A stretch of DNA of 64,000 nt from UBA966 sp046350355 (GCA_046350355.1 JAXMAN010000001.1:1416684-1480683), one strand, 5' to 3'. Positions 24,907 to 34,483 are shown, counted from the first letter of the stretch. Notes: generated by a model not told the origin, from the sequence alone. Program-made: numbers and translations.

Positions 24907-25824
24907 ATGCCTCTGATCGTCACCGGAACCATCGGAATCGACACGCTCCACGCGCCCACCGGGGAGGCCTCGGCCGTCCTGGGCGGAAGCTGCGCCTACT
25001 TCGCCGCCGCGGCGAGCTACCTCGCGCCCGTGCGCCTGGTCGGCGCGGTCGGCGGGGACTGGCCCGCCGCGCACGAGGCGCAGCTGCGCGCCTTCCGCAA
25101 CATCGACCTCGACGGGCTCGAGCGCCGTCCCGGCAGCGAGACCTTCGCGTGGGGCGGCCGCTACTTCGAGAACATGAACCGCCGCGAGACGCTCTTCACG
25201 CGACTCGGCGTGCTGGAGGAGGCGCCGCCGAAGGTGCCCGCGAAGTACCAGGACAGCGAATTCGTCTTCCTCGCCAACACGCATCCCGCGGTGCAGATGG
25301 ACCTGCTGCGCCAGTTCCCGCGCCGGCGCATCGCGGTCTGCGACACGATGGACCTGTGGATCAACATCGCGCGTCCGGAGCTCGACCAGCTCCTGACGCA
25401 GGTCGACGGCGTCATCCTCAACGACGAGGAGGCGATGCAGCTCACCGACTGCCGCAACGCCGTCACCGCGGGCCGCGAGGTCCTGCGCTCGGGGCCGCGG
25501 CACTTCGTCGTCGTCAAGAAGGGCGAGCACGGCGCGATCCTCATCCACCGCGACGGCATCGCGAGCGTCCCCGCCTATCCCGCCGACCGCGAGCAGGTCA
25601 TCGATCCCACCGGCGCAGGAGACACCTTCGCCGGCGGCTTCATGGCGCACATCGCGCGCACCGGCCGCACCGACTTCCACGCGCTGCGCCACGCGATGGC
25701 GTGGGGCACGGTGATGGCCAGCTTCACGATCGAGTCCTTCGGCCTCGACCGCCTGCAGCGGCTGGACGCGGGACAGATCGACGACCGCTACCGCGCCTTC
25801 CGCTCGATGACCGCCTTCGACTGA
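24907..25824 (+). CDS. PfkB-family carbohydrate/nucleoside kinase
   Basis: 305 aa. Ribokinase fold: the N-terminal IVTGTIGIDTL and LGGSCAYFAAAASYL and the C-terminal signature DPTGAGDTFAGGFMAHI, with the catalytic base Asp at about 239. The middle has VILNDEEAMQLTD and VVVKKGEHGAIL, as in the family. The phosphate acceptor (sugar, nucleoside or other) cannot be read from sequence; the insert WGGRYFENMNRRETLFTRLGV is typical of an uncharacterised subgroup common in environmental genomes. Own promoter hexamer TACACT 6 bases before the ATG. A peptidase gene follows after 64 bases of very GC-rich sequence. Confidence 0.92.
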   Translation: MPLIVTGTIGIDTLHAPTGEASAVLGGSCAYFAAAASYLAPVRLVGAVGGDWPAAHEAQLRAFRNIDLDGLERRPGSETFAWGGRYFENMNRRETLFTRLGVLEEAPPKVPAKYQDSEFVFLANTHPAVQMDLLRQFPRRRIAVCDTMDLWINIARPELDQLLTQVDGVILNDEEAMQLTDCRNAVTAGREVLRSGPRHFVVVKKGEHGAILIHRDGIASVPAYPADREQVIDPTGAGDTFAGGFMAHIARTGRTDFHALRHAMAWGTVMASFTIESFGLDRLQRLDAGQIDDRYRAFRSMTAFD

Positions 25825-25888
25825 CCGATCGCGCGCCGCGCGCCGCGCGCCCCGCGCCCCGCGCCGCGCGCCCATCCCAGGAGCCGAC

Positions 25889-28033
25889 ATGCACCGCGAC
25901 CGCCTCCGCATCCTCGCCGCCGCGATCGCGTGCGCGGCTTCCGCATCCCTCTGCCACGCGCAGTGGATCCCCGCCGAGCAGCTCCCGGGCGCCGACAAGG
26001 TGCGCGAGATCGGCGAGGCCGGCGGCCGCGGCAGCGGCGGGGCGGGCCGCATCAGCGAGGTGCGCTGGGACGCCGACGCGGGCGTGCTCTGGTACCGCTA
26101 CGCCGGCAACTGGCGCAGCATCCCGCTCGCCGGCGGCGCGCCCACCGAGGGCGGCGAACCGCCCGCCGCGCCCGAGACCAAGCGCACCCCGCGCGAGCCG
26201 CGCGGCGGCCGCGCGCAGCAGGCCGCGCGCGTGCCCTCGCCCGACGGACGCTGGGCCGCGGTCTTCGACAAGTCGAACGTCCACCTCGAGCCGGTCAAGG
26301 AGGGGGGCGAGCGCATCGAGGTCACCACCGAGGGCGTGGGCAAGCGCAAGTTCGGCTCGGCGGACTGGGTCTACGGCGAGGAGCTCGACCAGACCAGCGC
26401 GATGTGGTGGTCCCCCGACGGCTCGAAACTCGCCTACTACGACTTCGACGAGCGCCCGGTGAAGGACTACTACCTCCTGGGCGGGCTGACGCAGACGCGC
26501 ACGCGCCCGATGGTCGCCGGATACCCCAAGCCCGGCGAGGACAACTCCATCGCGAAGCTCGAGATCTTCGACGTCGCCTCGCGCAAGCGCATTCCCGTCG
26601 ACGTCGGCCCCGACGCGACGCAGTACGTCTACGGCGCGCGCTGGACGCCCAGCGGCGACGGCCTCCTCTTCTTCCGCACCAACCGACGGCAGGACACGCT
26701 GGACCTGGTGCTCGCGGATCCCGCGACCGGCGCGTCGCGCGTCGTGCTGACGGAGAAGCAGCCCAACTGGCAGAAGAACTCGCCGACGCTGCGCTTCCTG
26801 GAGGACGGCCATCGGTTCATCTGGGAGAGCGAGTCCACGGGCTGGGCGAACTGGCAGCTCTGGGACCTGCAGAAGGGCAAGATCGCCGACCTCACCGCGG
26901 ACAGCTTCCCCGTCGAGGAGATCGTGCGCATCGACGAGCCCGGCGGCTGGCTCTACTACACCGCGCGCTCGAGCGAGACGGCGATCAACCCGCAGCTCCA
27001 CCGCGCGCGCCTGGACGGCAGCGCGCGCGAGCGGCTCACGCGCGAGGACATGCACTGGTCGGGGTTCCAGATCAGCCCCGACGGGAAGTTCTTCGTCGCG
27101 ACGAAGGAGTTCGTCGACATGCCGCCGAGCACCGGCCTCTACCGCGCCGACGGCACGCTCGTCGCCGCGCTGACCAAGCCGGGGCAGGGGCCGTGGGACA
27201 AGCTGGGCCTCGAGAAGCCCGAGTTCCTGCGCATCACCGCCGCCGACGGAAAGACCGAGCTCTACGGCGTCCTCTACAAGCCCGCGGGCTTCGACCCTGC
27301 GAAGAAGTACCCGCTGGTCGTGCAGCCCTACGGCGGCCCGGCCTTCGCCACCATCAGCACGCGCTACCAGCCGGTGGAGGCGGACGTCGGCTACGGCGTG
27401 CTCGTCGCGCGCATGGACAACCGCGGCACGCCCGGGCGCGGCAAGGCCTTCGAGGACGCGACCTACCTGAAGCTCGGCGGCCCCGACGTGGACGACCAGG
27501 CGCAGCTCGTGAAGGAGCTGGGCAAGCGGCCGTACGTGGATGCCGGTCGCGTCGCCGTCACGGGCCACAGCTACGGCGGCTACATGACGCTCATGCTGCT
27601 GCTGCGCTACCCGGAGCTCTTCCAGGTGGGCGTCGCGGGCGCGCCGCCCAGCGACTGGCGCCAGTACGACACCATCTACACCGAGCGCTACATGCGCACG
27701 CCGCAGGAGAACGAGGCGGGCTACGACGCGGGCAGCGCCGTGAAGCTCGCGGGGCGCCTGAAGGGGCGCGTCCTGCTGCTGCACGGCATGGTCGACGACA
27801 ACGTGCACCCGGCGAACTCGATGTCCATCGCCGACGCCTGGCAGCGCGCGAACATCCCCTTCGAGATGATGGTCTTCCCGACCTCCAACCACGGCATCTT
27901 CGTGCCGGCGCACGAGAGCGCGAAGTGGAGCTACATCCTGCGCAACCTGGGGCTGTGGACGCCCGCGCCGGTGGGGGGCGCGCCCGCCGCCGCTGCGACC
28001 GCCGCGGCCGCCGAGCCGATGAAGGCCAAGTGA
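25889..28033 (+). CDS. Secreted S9 family prolyl oligopeptidase (dipeptidyl peptidase IV type)
   Basis: 714 aa with a signal peptide ending about residue 24 (ASLCHA). The N-terminal beta-propeller (about 30-480) has the DPP-IV-like segments FGSADWVYGEEL (the Glu motif that binds the substrate N-terminus), MWWSPDGSKLAYYDFDE and SGFQISPDGKFFV. The C-terminal alpha/beta-hydrolase domain carries the triad Ser561 (GHSYGGYM), Asp636 (GMVDDNVH) and His668 (NHGI). It likely removes X-Pro dipeptides from peptides in the periplasm. AGGAG six bases before the ATG is a good Shine-Dalgarno. murQ follows after 11 bases, so both may be involved in recycling or scavenging. Confidence 0.94.
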   Translation: MHRDRLRILAAAIACAASASLCHAQWIPAEQLPGADKVREIGEAGGRGSGGAGRISEVRWDADAGVLWYRYAGNWRSIPLAGGAPTEGGEPPAAPETKRTPREPRGGRAQQAARVPSPDGRWAAVFDKSNVHLEPVKEGGERIEVTTEGVGKRKFGSADWVYGEELDQTSAMWWSPDGSKLAYYDFDERPVKDYYLLGGLTQTRTRPMVAGYPKPGEDNSIAKLEIFDVASRKRIPVDVGPDATQYVYGARWTPSGDGLLFFRTNRRQDTLDLVLADPATGASRVVLTEKQPNWQKNSPTLRFLEDGHRFIWESESTGWANWQLWDLQKGKIADLTADSFPVEEIVRIDEPGGWLYYTARSSETAINPQLHRARLDGSARERLTREDMHWSGFQISPDGKFFVATKEFVDMPPSTGLYRADGTLVAALTKPGQGPWDKLGLEKPEFLRITAADGKTELYGVLYKPAGFDPAKKYPLVVQPYGGPAFATISTRYQPVEADVGYGVLVARMDNRGTPGRGKAFEDATYLKLGGPDVDDQAQLVKELGKRPYVDAGRVAVTGHSYGGYMTLMLLLRYPELFQVGVAGAPPSDWRQYDTIYTERYMRTPQENEAGYDAGSAVKLAGRLKGRVLLLHGMVDDNVHPANSMSIADAWQRANIPFEMMVFPTSNHGIFVPAHESAKWSYILRNLGLWTPAPVGGAPAAAATAAAAEPMKAK

Positions 28034-28044
28034 CGCCGCGCGCC

Positions 28045-28941
28045 ATGCGACTCCCACCCGACCGCAGCCATGTCCGCACCGAGCACCGGCACCCGCAGTC
28101 GGGCCGGATGGACGCGCTGGGCGCGGCCGAGATCGTCGAGCTCATGGTCGAGGACCACGCCGCCGTCGCGCGCGCCGTGCGCGAGGCGGGGCCCGCGATC
28201 GGCGCGCTCGTCGAGTCCGTCGCCGCGCGCTTCGGGCAGGGCGGCCGCCTGATCTACGCGGGCGCCGGCACCAGCGGGCGCCTGGGCGTGCTCGACGCGA
28301 GCGAGTGCCCGCCGACCTTCCAGTCCGATCCCGCGCAGGTCGTCGGCCTCATCGCCGGCGGCGACGGCGCGCTGCGGCGCAGCAGCGAGGGGATGGAGGA
28401 CGATCCGCGCGGCATCGCGCCCGAGTTCGACCGCCTGCAGGTCGGCCCCGCGGACACGGTCGTGGGGATCGCGGCGGGGGGGACGACCCCCTACGCGCTG
28501 GGCGCGCTGGAGCTCGCGCGCGAGCGCGGCGCGGCGACCGCCTTCGTCGTCTGCACGCCGATGGCCAAGCCCGCGGCGTGCGACCACCTGATCGTGCTCG
28601 ACACGGGCCCCGAGGTGCTCACCGGCAGCACGCGCCTCAAGGCCGGCAGCGCGACCAAGCTCGCGCTCAACTGCATCACGACCGCGCTCTTCACGCGCCT
28701 GGGCAAGGTGCACGGCAACCTGATGGTGGACCTCGCGGCGACCAACGACAAGCTCGTCGACCGCGCCATCCGCGTGCTGCGCCAGTTCGATCCGCAGCTC
28801 TCGCGCGAGGAGGCCTTCACGCTGCTCGAGGCCGCGGGCCGCCGCGTGAAGACCGCGATCGCCATGCGCACGCTGGGCGTCGGACGCGAGGAGGCGGAGT
28901 CGCGCCTCGCGCACGCCCGCGGCCGCCTCCGCGACCTCTGA
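28045..28941 (+). CDS. murQ: N-acetylmuramic acid 6-phosphate etherase
   Basis: 298 aa. Cleaves the lactyl ether of MurNAc-6-P to GlcNAc-6-P and lactate during cell-wall recycling. SIS-domain enzyme with the family signatures RLIYAGAGTSGRLGVLDASECPPTF, LIAGGDGAL, EDD, VVGIAAGGTTPYALGAL, GPEVLTGSTRLKAGSATKLALN and LGKVHGNLMVDL. The ending RVKTAIAMRTLGVGREEAESRL is also typical. The ATG at 28045 comes 11 bases after the peptidase stop. A strong terminator-like palindrome follows. Confidence 0.97.
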   Translation: MRLPPDRSHVRTEHRHPQSGRMDALGAAEIVELMVEDHAAVARAVREAGPAIGALVESVAARFGQGGRLIYAGAGTSGRLGVLDASECPPTFQSDPAQVVGLIAGGDGALRRSSEGMEDDPRGIAPEFDRLQVGPADTVVGIAAGGTTPYALGALELARERGAATAFVVCTPMAKPAACDHLIVLDTGPEVLTGSTRLKAGSATKLALNCITTALFTRLGKVHGNLMVDLAATNDKLVDRAIRVLRQFDPQLSREEAFTLLEAAGRRVKTAIAMRTLGVGREEAESRLAHARGRLRDL

Positions 28942-28956
28942 CGACGCTCGAAAATT

Positions 28957-28981
28957 TGCCGGGCATGCCCGGCATATTTTC
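28957..28981 (+). terminator. Palindromic terminator after murQ
   Basis: TGCCGGGCATGCCCGGCA is a perfect 18-bp palindrome, 15 bases after the murQ stop. It is flanked by AAAATT on the left and TATTTT on the right, so it can work as an intrinsic terminator in both directions. Confidence 0.65.
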
Positions 28982-28990
28982 CGCGCCGCG

Positions 28991-29026
28991 AAAAACGCGA
29001 AGGGCTCCGCGCGAGCGGAGCCCTTC
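28991..29026 (-). terminator. Intrinsic terminator after the HU gene
   Basis: A 12-bp perfect stem (GAAGGGCTCCGC and its complement) with a 4-base loop at 28999-29026. On the minus strand it is followed by GCG and five T residues. It lies 30 bases beyond the HU stop. Confidence 0.8.
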
Positions 29027-29056
29027 GGTGTTTGATCGAAGCGATCGGAGGCGTGA

Positions 29057-29380
29057 TCAGCCGACCATCGCCTTGAGCGCCTTCATCGGGCGGATCTTGA
29101 TCTTGCGGGTCGCGGGCTTGGCCTTGACCGTCATCATCTCGCCGGGCTTGAAGGGGTTCGGCTTCTCGTAGGCCTTGGTCGCCGGCTTGTTGATCACGAG
29201 GACCTTCATCATGCCGTGGACGACGAAGACGCCCGAGCCCTTCTTGCTCAGGTCCTTCTTCATGATCGTGCCGAGCTCCTCGAAGACCGACGCGACCTGC
29301 TTGCGGGTCAGCTTGGTCTTCTCGGCGATCGTCTTGAGGGTCTCGCCCTTGCTGCGGGGCTTCGCGGAGGTGGTAGCCAT
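29057..29380 (-). CDS. HU-family DNA-binding protein
   Basis: 107 aa. Small basic nucleoid protein of the HU/IHF superfamily. The N-terminal helices match SKGETLKTIAEKTKLTRKQVASVFEELGTIM, and the beta-arm region is GSGVFVVHGMMKVLVINKPATKAYEKPNPFKPGEMMTV. The arm tip and C-terminus (KAKPATRKIKIRPMKALK) are Lys/Pro-rich, like planctomycete HU homologues, which depart from the E. coli RNP-G-T arm. AGGAAG lies upstream of the ATG at 29380 at a usable distance. The 5' leader contains self-complementary elements. Both ends of the gene carry strong signals, as expected for high expression. Confidence 0.93.
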   Translation of the reverse strand: MATTSAKPRSKGETLKTIAEKTKLTRKQVASVFEELGTIMKKDLSKKGSGVFVVHGMMKVLVINKPATKAYEKPNPFKPGEMMTVKAKPATRKIKIRPMKALKAMVG

Positions 29381-29421
29381 CCTGACTTCCTTTCTTCCAC
29401 GCGCACGGCGCGTGGGGTTCC

Positions 29422-29445
29422 GGGTGCCTTTTGCACCCAGGGTGC
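29422..29445 (-). promoter_or_regulatory. Three mutually complementary elements in the HU leader
   Basis: GGGTGC (29422-29427), GCACCC (29433-29438) and GGGTGC (29440-29445) lie in a row. The middle element can pair with either neighbour: a 6-bp stem with a 5-base loop on one side, a near-perfect dyad with a 1-base centre on the other. This is 42-65 bases before the HU start. It could be an attenuator-like leader switch or simply an operator dyad. Confidence 0.35.
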
Positions 29446-29613
29446 TTGCGAAACTGGGTCCATCGCCCAGAACGCCGTGAAAGATAGGGATTTCCGCGCC
29501 GGACGCAAGGCGTAACCGCGTCTGGCGAGTGATTTTGTCCGGTTTTTGGCGCCGAAACCCCAGATTTCAGCGGTTACTCCATGGGTCCGGTCTCGGACAA
29601 GCGCTCCGGGAGG

Positions 29614-29659
29614 GCAAAAGAGGCCCCGCCGGCACGCCCGATGGGGGGCGCCGGGCCTC
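29614..29659 (-). terminator. Intrinsic terminator after UDP-glucose dehydrogenase
   Basis: A long imperfect GC-rich hairpin between AGGCCC and GGGCCT arms (29621-29659), with inner CCGGC/GCCGG pairing. On the minus strand it is followed by CTTTTG. It begins 43 bases past the stop at 29702. Confidence 0.65.
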
Positions 29660-29701
29660 CGCGCGGCCCCATCCGGACTCCGGATCGCCCCCCGCCGGAC
29701 C

Positions 29702-31030
29702 CTACCGAACCGTCGGCCGCCCTACCGAGTGGTACTCGAACCCCTCCGCCGCCATCTGGGCCGTGCGGTACAGGTTGCGGCCGTCGAAGACCACCGGCGC
29801 GCGCAGCTTCGACTTCATCAGCGCGAAGTCCGGCGCGCGGAACTCGTTCCACTCGGTGCAGATCACCAGCGCGTCCGCCCCCTCGAGCGCCGCGTACATG
29901 TCCGCCGCGCGCGGCACCTGCGGCATCTCGCGCGAGAGGTTCTCCAGCGCGACCGGGTCGTACGCGACGACCTTCGCGCCCGCGGCGATCGCGCGCTTCA
30001 TCAGCGCGATCGAAGGCGCCTCGCGGATGTCGTCGGTGCGCGGCTTGAAGGCGACGCCCCAGAAGGCGAGCGTCCGCCCCTTGAGCCCGCCCGCGCCGAA
30101 GCGCGCCTCGATCTTGCTCCAGAAGTGCGCGCGCTGGTCCTGGTTGACCTCGTGCACGGCGGCGTTGAGCTTGCACTCGAAGCCCGCGCCGCGGCCCATG
30201 CCCACGACCGCCTGCGTGTCCTTGGGGAAGCAGCTTCCGCCGTAGCCCAGCCCCGGATAGAGGAACTGGTTGCCGATGCGACGGTCCGCGCACATGCCCT
30301 CTCGCACCGCGCCGACGTCCGCGCCCAGGCGCTCGCAGAGGTTCGCGATCTCGTTGATGAAGCTGATCTTCGCCGCCAGCATCGCGTTCGAGGCGTACTT
30401 CACCATCTCCGCGCTGCGGACATCCATGATGTAGATCGGGTTGCCGTTGCGCACGAAGGGGTCGTAGATCTCGCGCATGAGGCGCGCGGCCTCCTCGCTC
30501 TCCACGCCGCAGACGATGCGGTCGGGCTTCATGAAGTCGTTGATCGCATCCCCTTCCTTCAGGAACTCGGGGTTGTCCGCGATGTGGAAGGGCACCTGCG
30601 TCGCGGCGCGGATGATGTCGCGCACCTGGTGGCTGGTCCCCACGGGCACGGTGCTCTTGACCACCACGACCTTCTCGCGCCGGCCGCGCCCGTGCTTCTC
30701 GAGCGCCGCCGCGATGTCGCGCGCCACCGCGAGCACGTACTGCAGGTCCGCGCTGCCGTCCTCGTCGCTGGGCGTGCCGACGCAGATGAAGATCGCGTCC
30801 GCGTCGCGGTACGCCGCCTCCTTGTCCAGCGTGAACTCGATGCGCCCCGCGCGGATGTTCGCCTGCAGCATCTCGCTCAGGCCGGGCTCGTAGATCGGGC
30901 TCTCGCCGCGGCGCAGCATCTCGATCTTGCGGGGATCGACATCGAGGCAGGTGACATGGTTGCCGGTCTCGGCGAAGCATGCGCCCGTGACCAGACCGAC
31001 GTATCCCGTGCCGACCATCGTGAGCTTCAT
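29702..31030 (-). CDS. ugd: UDP-glucose 6-dehydrogenase
   Basis: 442 aa. Oxidises UDP-glucose to UDP-glucuronate with NAD+, a precursor for polysaccharides. N-terminal Rossmann motif GTGYVGLVTGACFAETG; then STVPVGTS, NPEFLKEGDAINDFMKPDRIV, the conserved Lys in VKYASNAMLAAKISFINE and the catalytic Cys at about 267 in GLGYGGSCFPKD. The C-terminal domain has FWGVAFKPRTDDIREAPS. GGAGG lies 6 bases before the ATG, and a TAGGAT hexamer overlaps the stop of the upstream ogt gene, giving a short leader. So it has its own promoter despite the 32-base gap. Confidence 0.97.
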   Translation of the reverse strand: MKLTMVGTGYVGLVTGACFAETGNHVTCLDVDPRKIEMLRRGESPIYEPGLSEMLQANIRAGRIEFTLDKEAAYRDADAIFICVGTPSDEDGSADLQYVLAVARDIAAALEKHGRGRREKVVVVKSTVPVGTSHQVRDIIRAATQVPFHIADNPEFLKEGDAINDFMKPDRIVCGVESEEAARLMREIYDPFVRNGNPIYIMDVRSAEMVKYASNAMLAAKISFINEIANLCERLGADVGAVREGMCADRRIGNQFLYPGLGYGGSCFPKDTQAVVGMGRGAGFECKLNAAVHEVNQDQRAHFWSKIEARFGAGGLKGRTLAFWGVAFKPRTDDIREAPSIALMKRAIAAGAKVVAYDPVALENLSREMPQVPRAADMYAALEGADALVICTEWNEFRAPDFALMKSKLRAPVVFDGRNLYRTAQMAAEGFEYHSVGRPTVR

Positions 31031-31059
31031 CGCGCGCCTCCGTGCTGTGTGGGGGGAGA

Positions 31060-31065
31060 ATCCTA
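31060..31065 (-). promoter_or_regulatory. -10-like TAGGAT of ugd, with Shine-Dalgarno leader
   Basis: TAGGAT on the minus strand overlaps the ogt stop codon and ends 29 bases before the ugd ATG. GGAGG lies between, so this is a leadered promoter, in contrast to the leaderless ones. Confidence 0.45.
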
Positions 31066-31500
31066 GCGGGCCGGCCCCGACTCCAGCTCCAGCAGCGCGC
31101 GCTTCATGCCCACCGTGGCGCCCGTCTCGCGCGCGTCGCCCGCGAATCCGCCGATCCAGCCCGAGCTCCCGACGACGCGGTGGCAGGGGATCACGATCGG
31201 CATCGGGTTGCGGCGCATCGCCTGCCCGGCGGCGCGCACCGCGCGGGGGCTGCCCGCCTGCTCCGCGAGCCACGCGTAGCTGCGCGTCTGTCCGTACGGG
31301 ATGCTCCGGCACGCCTGCCAGCAGCGGCGCTGGAACTCCGTCCCGCGCGGCATCGGCACGTCCTCGAAGGCGACCTGCTCCCCGCGCAGGTACGCCTCCA
31401 CGCGCGTGCGCACGGGGCCGAGCCACTCGGGACCGGGAACCGTCAGATGCATCGGCCCCGCGGGCGTCTGCGCGTCGAAGCTGCACGCGTCGGTGGTCAT
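31063..31500 (-). CDS. ogt: Methylated-DNA-protein cysteine methyltransferase
   Basis: 145 aa, at the short end of the family. Repairs O6-alkylguanine by irreversible transfer to its own Cys at about 106 in the hallmark PIVIPCHRVVGSSG. The helix-turn-helix part is RCWQACRSIPYGQTRSYAWLAEQAGSPRAVRAAGQAMRRNP. The N-terminal subdomain is reduced. I chose the ATG at 31500 over the frame reaching 31632, because a TACGCT hexamer ends 6 bases before it and the longer form overlaps glyA. Divergent from glyA with 44 bases between starts. Confidence 0.95.
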   Translation of the reverse strand: MTTDACSFDAQTPAGPMHLTVPGPEWLGPVRTRVEAYLRGEQVAFEDVPMPRGTEFQRRCWQACRSIPYGQTRSYAWLAEQAGSPRAVRAAGQAMRRNPMPIVIPCHRVVGSSGWIGGFAGDARETGATVGMKRALLELESGPAR

Positions 31501-31506
31501 GCCGCA

Positions 31507-31512
31507 AGCGTA
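31507..31512 (-). promoter_or_regulatory. -10-like TACGCT of ogt (leaderless)
   Basis: TACGCT on the minus strand ends 6 bases before the ATG at 31500; 17 bases separate it from the opposing glyA hexamer. Confidence 0.55.
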
Positions 31513-31529
31513 CCCCCGCGCGCGACGGG

Positions 31530-31535
31530 TACGAT
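31530..31535 (+). promoter_or_regulatory. -10-like TACGAT of glyA (leaderless)
   Basis: TACGAT ends 9 bases before the glyA ATG at 31545; no Shine-Dalgarno is present. Confidence 0.55.
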
Positions 31536-31544
31536 TTCCCGCCC

Positions 31545-32858
<1,314 letters not shown>

Positions 32859-32903
32859 CCGCGAAGGCGGGGGCGCGCCGTGCGCGCCATGCCGCGCGCT
32901 CGC

Positions 32904-33983
32904 TCACAGCCGCGCGAGCCGCTCCGCCACGTCCATGCGCACGAGGGCGCCGACGAGCTCGTCCATCTCGCCCGCGAGCAGCTTCTGGAGCTGGAAGCCT
33001 TCCTCCAGCCGGTGGTCGACGGCGACGTTCTCCTTCCAGCGGTAGGTGCGGATCTTCTCCGCGCGCCCGCCGCTGCCGATCATGAGCTTGCGCTCGGCGC
33101 GCCGCGCCGCGTCCGCCTCGGCCTGGCGCCGCTCGTGCACGCGCGCGCGCAGCAGGCGCCACGCCTTCTCGCGGTTCTGCGTCTGGCTGCGCGTCTCCTG
33201 CATGCGCACCTCGATCCCCGTGGGCAGGTGGATCAGGTGCACCGCCGTCGCGACCTTGTTCACGTTCTGCCCGCCGGGACCCTGCGCGGTGGTCATCATC
33301 TCCTTGACCTCCTCGGGGTCGACCTCGCTCTCGACCGTCTCGGGCTCGGCCATCACGGCGACGGTCGCGGTGCTCGTGTGCACGCGCCCCTGCGCCTCGG
33401 TCGCTGGCACGCGCTTCACCTGGTGCGTGCCGCCCTCGTAGCCCAGCTCGCTCCAGACGCCCGGGCCCTGCACCTCGACGATCGCCTGCGTGACGCCGCC
33501 GGCGTCGCCGGGCTTGAGCTCCATCTCCTCCCAGTGCCAGCCGCGCCGCTGCGCGTAGCGGCGGTACATCTCCACGAGGTCGCCCGCCCAGAGCGCGGCC
33601 TCGTCGCCGCCGACGCCCGCGCGCACCTCCAGGATGACCGCGCCGACGCGGCTGTCGTCGCTGGTGACCAGCCGCGTCTGGATCTCCTGCGCGAGCGCGT
33701 CCATCCGCCGCTCCAGCCCGGGCAGCTCCTCGCGCGCGAGCGACGCCATCTCGCGGTCGCCGCCGGCGGCGAGCGCCTGCAGCTCCTCGCGCTCGCGCCG
33801 CGCCTGGCGCCACGCCTCGTAGCGGACGACGACCGGATCGAGCGCGCCGCGCTTGGCGGTGAGCGCGCGCACCTTGCGGTGGTCGGCCAGGACCGCGGGG
33901 TCGAGCATCGCCTCGCCCGCGGCGCCATGCTCGGCGGCGAGTTCGTCCAGCTTGCGCAGCAGGTGCGGCGTCAGCTCGTGCAT
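32904..33983 (-). CDS. prfA: Peptide chain release factor 1
   Basis: 359 aa. Recognises UAG and UAA and triggers peptide release. The catalytic GGQ loop is in TTAQGPGGQNVNKVATAVHLIHLPTG. The codon-recognition region THQVKRVPATEAQGRVHTSTATVAV carries PAT, the RF1 form rather than the RF2 SPF. GVGGDEAALWAGDLVEMYRRYA and the C-terminal IRTYRWKENVAVDHR are also typical, the latter of a variant RF1. GGAGG lies 7 bases before the ATG at 33983. It follows rpmE on the same strand, a common pairing, but a terminator lies between. The usual next gene, prmC, is not present. Confidence 0.95.
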   Translation of the reverse strand: MHELTPHLLRKLDELAAEHGAAGEAMLDPAVLADHRKVRALTAKRGALDPVVVRYEAWRQARREREELQALAAGGDREMASLAREELPGLERRMDALAQEIQTRLVTSDDSRVGAVILEVRAGVGGDEAALWAGDLVEMYRRYAQRRGWHWEEMELKPGDAGGVTQAIVEVQGPGVWSELGYEGGTHQVKRVPATEAQGRVHTSTATVAVMAEPETVESEVDPEEVKEMMTTAQGPGGQNVNKVATAVHLIHLPTGIEVRMQETRSQTQNREKAWRLLRARVHERRQAEADAARRAERKLMIGSGGRAEKIRTYRWKENVAVDHRLEEGFQLQKLLAGEMDELVGALVRMDVAERLARL

Positions 33984-34028
33984 CGGTCTCCTCCGTGACC
34001 GCGCCCGCTCACCGCGCGCGGGCGCCGC

Positions 34029-34064
34029 AAAACGAATGACCGCGCCCGACGAGGGGCGCGGTCA
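34029..34064 (-). terminator. Intrinsic terminator between rpmE and prfA
   Basis: An 11-bp stem (TGACCGCGCCC and its complement) with a 6-base loop at 34037-34064. On the minus strand it is followed by TTCGTTTT. It ends rpmE transcripts, perhaps partially, before prfA. Confidence 0.7.
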
Positions 34065-34085
34065 CGATGGTTGCGCGATGGCTGG

Positions 34086-34370
34086 CTACTTCTTGGCGGC
34101 CGGGGCCTTGGCGGCGGGGGCGGCCGGCTTCTTCGCCGCGTCCTTGCCCGCGCCATCCTTCTTGAAGTACTCGCCGGCGAACTTGCGCTGGAAGCGCTCG
34201 ACGCGGCCGGCGGTGTCAATGAAGGTCTTCTGGCCGGTGAAGAAGGGGTGCGAGCCAGACCAGACTTCGACGTGGAGCTCCGGGACGGTCGCCCCCGTGG
34301 TCATGACATGCTGACCGCGGAAGAAGACCTTGCACTCGGGGAACCACTTGGGATGGATGTCCTTCTTCAT
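34086..34370 (-). CDS. rpmE: Large-subunit ribosomal protein bL31 (non-zinc type, Lys/Ala-rich tail)
   Basis: 94 aa. The start MKKDIHPKWFPECKVFFRG and the core HPFFTGQKTFIDTAGRVERFQRKF are bL31. The CxC...CxxC zinc ligands of the C+ form are missing: only one Cys (about residue 13) remains, and the usual CSKCHPFFTG reads WSGSHPFFTG. After residue 70 a tail of Lys, Ala and Pro (about 25 residues) is appended, likely flexible and rRNA-binding. GAGGAA is a good Shine-Dalgarno before the ATG at 34370. The divergent truD lies 127 bases away. Confidence 0.95.
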   Translation of the reverse strand: MKKDIHPKWFPECKVFFRGQHVMTTGATVPELHVEVWSGSHPFFTGQKTFIDTAGRVERFQRKFAGEYFKKDGAGKDAAKKPAAPAAKAPAAKK

Positions 34371-34483
34371 ATCGTTCCTCGCCCGGTTGGGGGCAGACGG
34401 GGCAGGATAGCAGTTCGCCCGTGGAGGGCAAGCGGCGCGGACGCTGCGGGGCGCCCCCACGAACTTATCGGCTCCCCGCCTCC

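Larger units (their letters stand above)
29381..29701. other. Intergenic region with HU leader and UDP-glucose dehydrogenase terminator
   Basis: About 320 bases without a credible gene. It holds the HU promoter/leader (right of 29380, including the hairpin elements at 29422-29445) and the terminator of the UDP-glucose dehydrogenase gene at 29614-29659. The rest, about 29470-29610, shows nothing I can identify. Confidence 0.6.

Noticed and set aside
25825..25880. GC-only repeat-like stretch before the S9 peptidase gene
   Set aside because: Simple GCGC-rich low complexity without a consistent unit or hairpin with a T-run; no feature called.
32872..32888. Possible terminator hairpin between glyA and prfA
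   Set aside because: GGCGCGC-CGT-GCGCGCC is a short stem of alternating GC, common by chance at this composition, and has no T-run.
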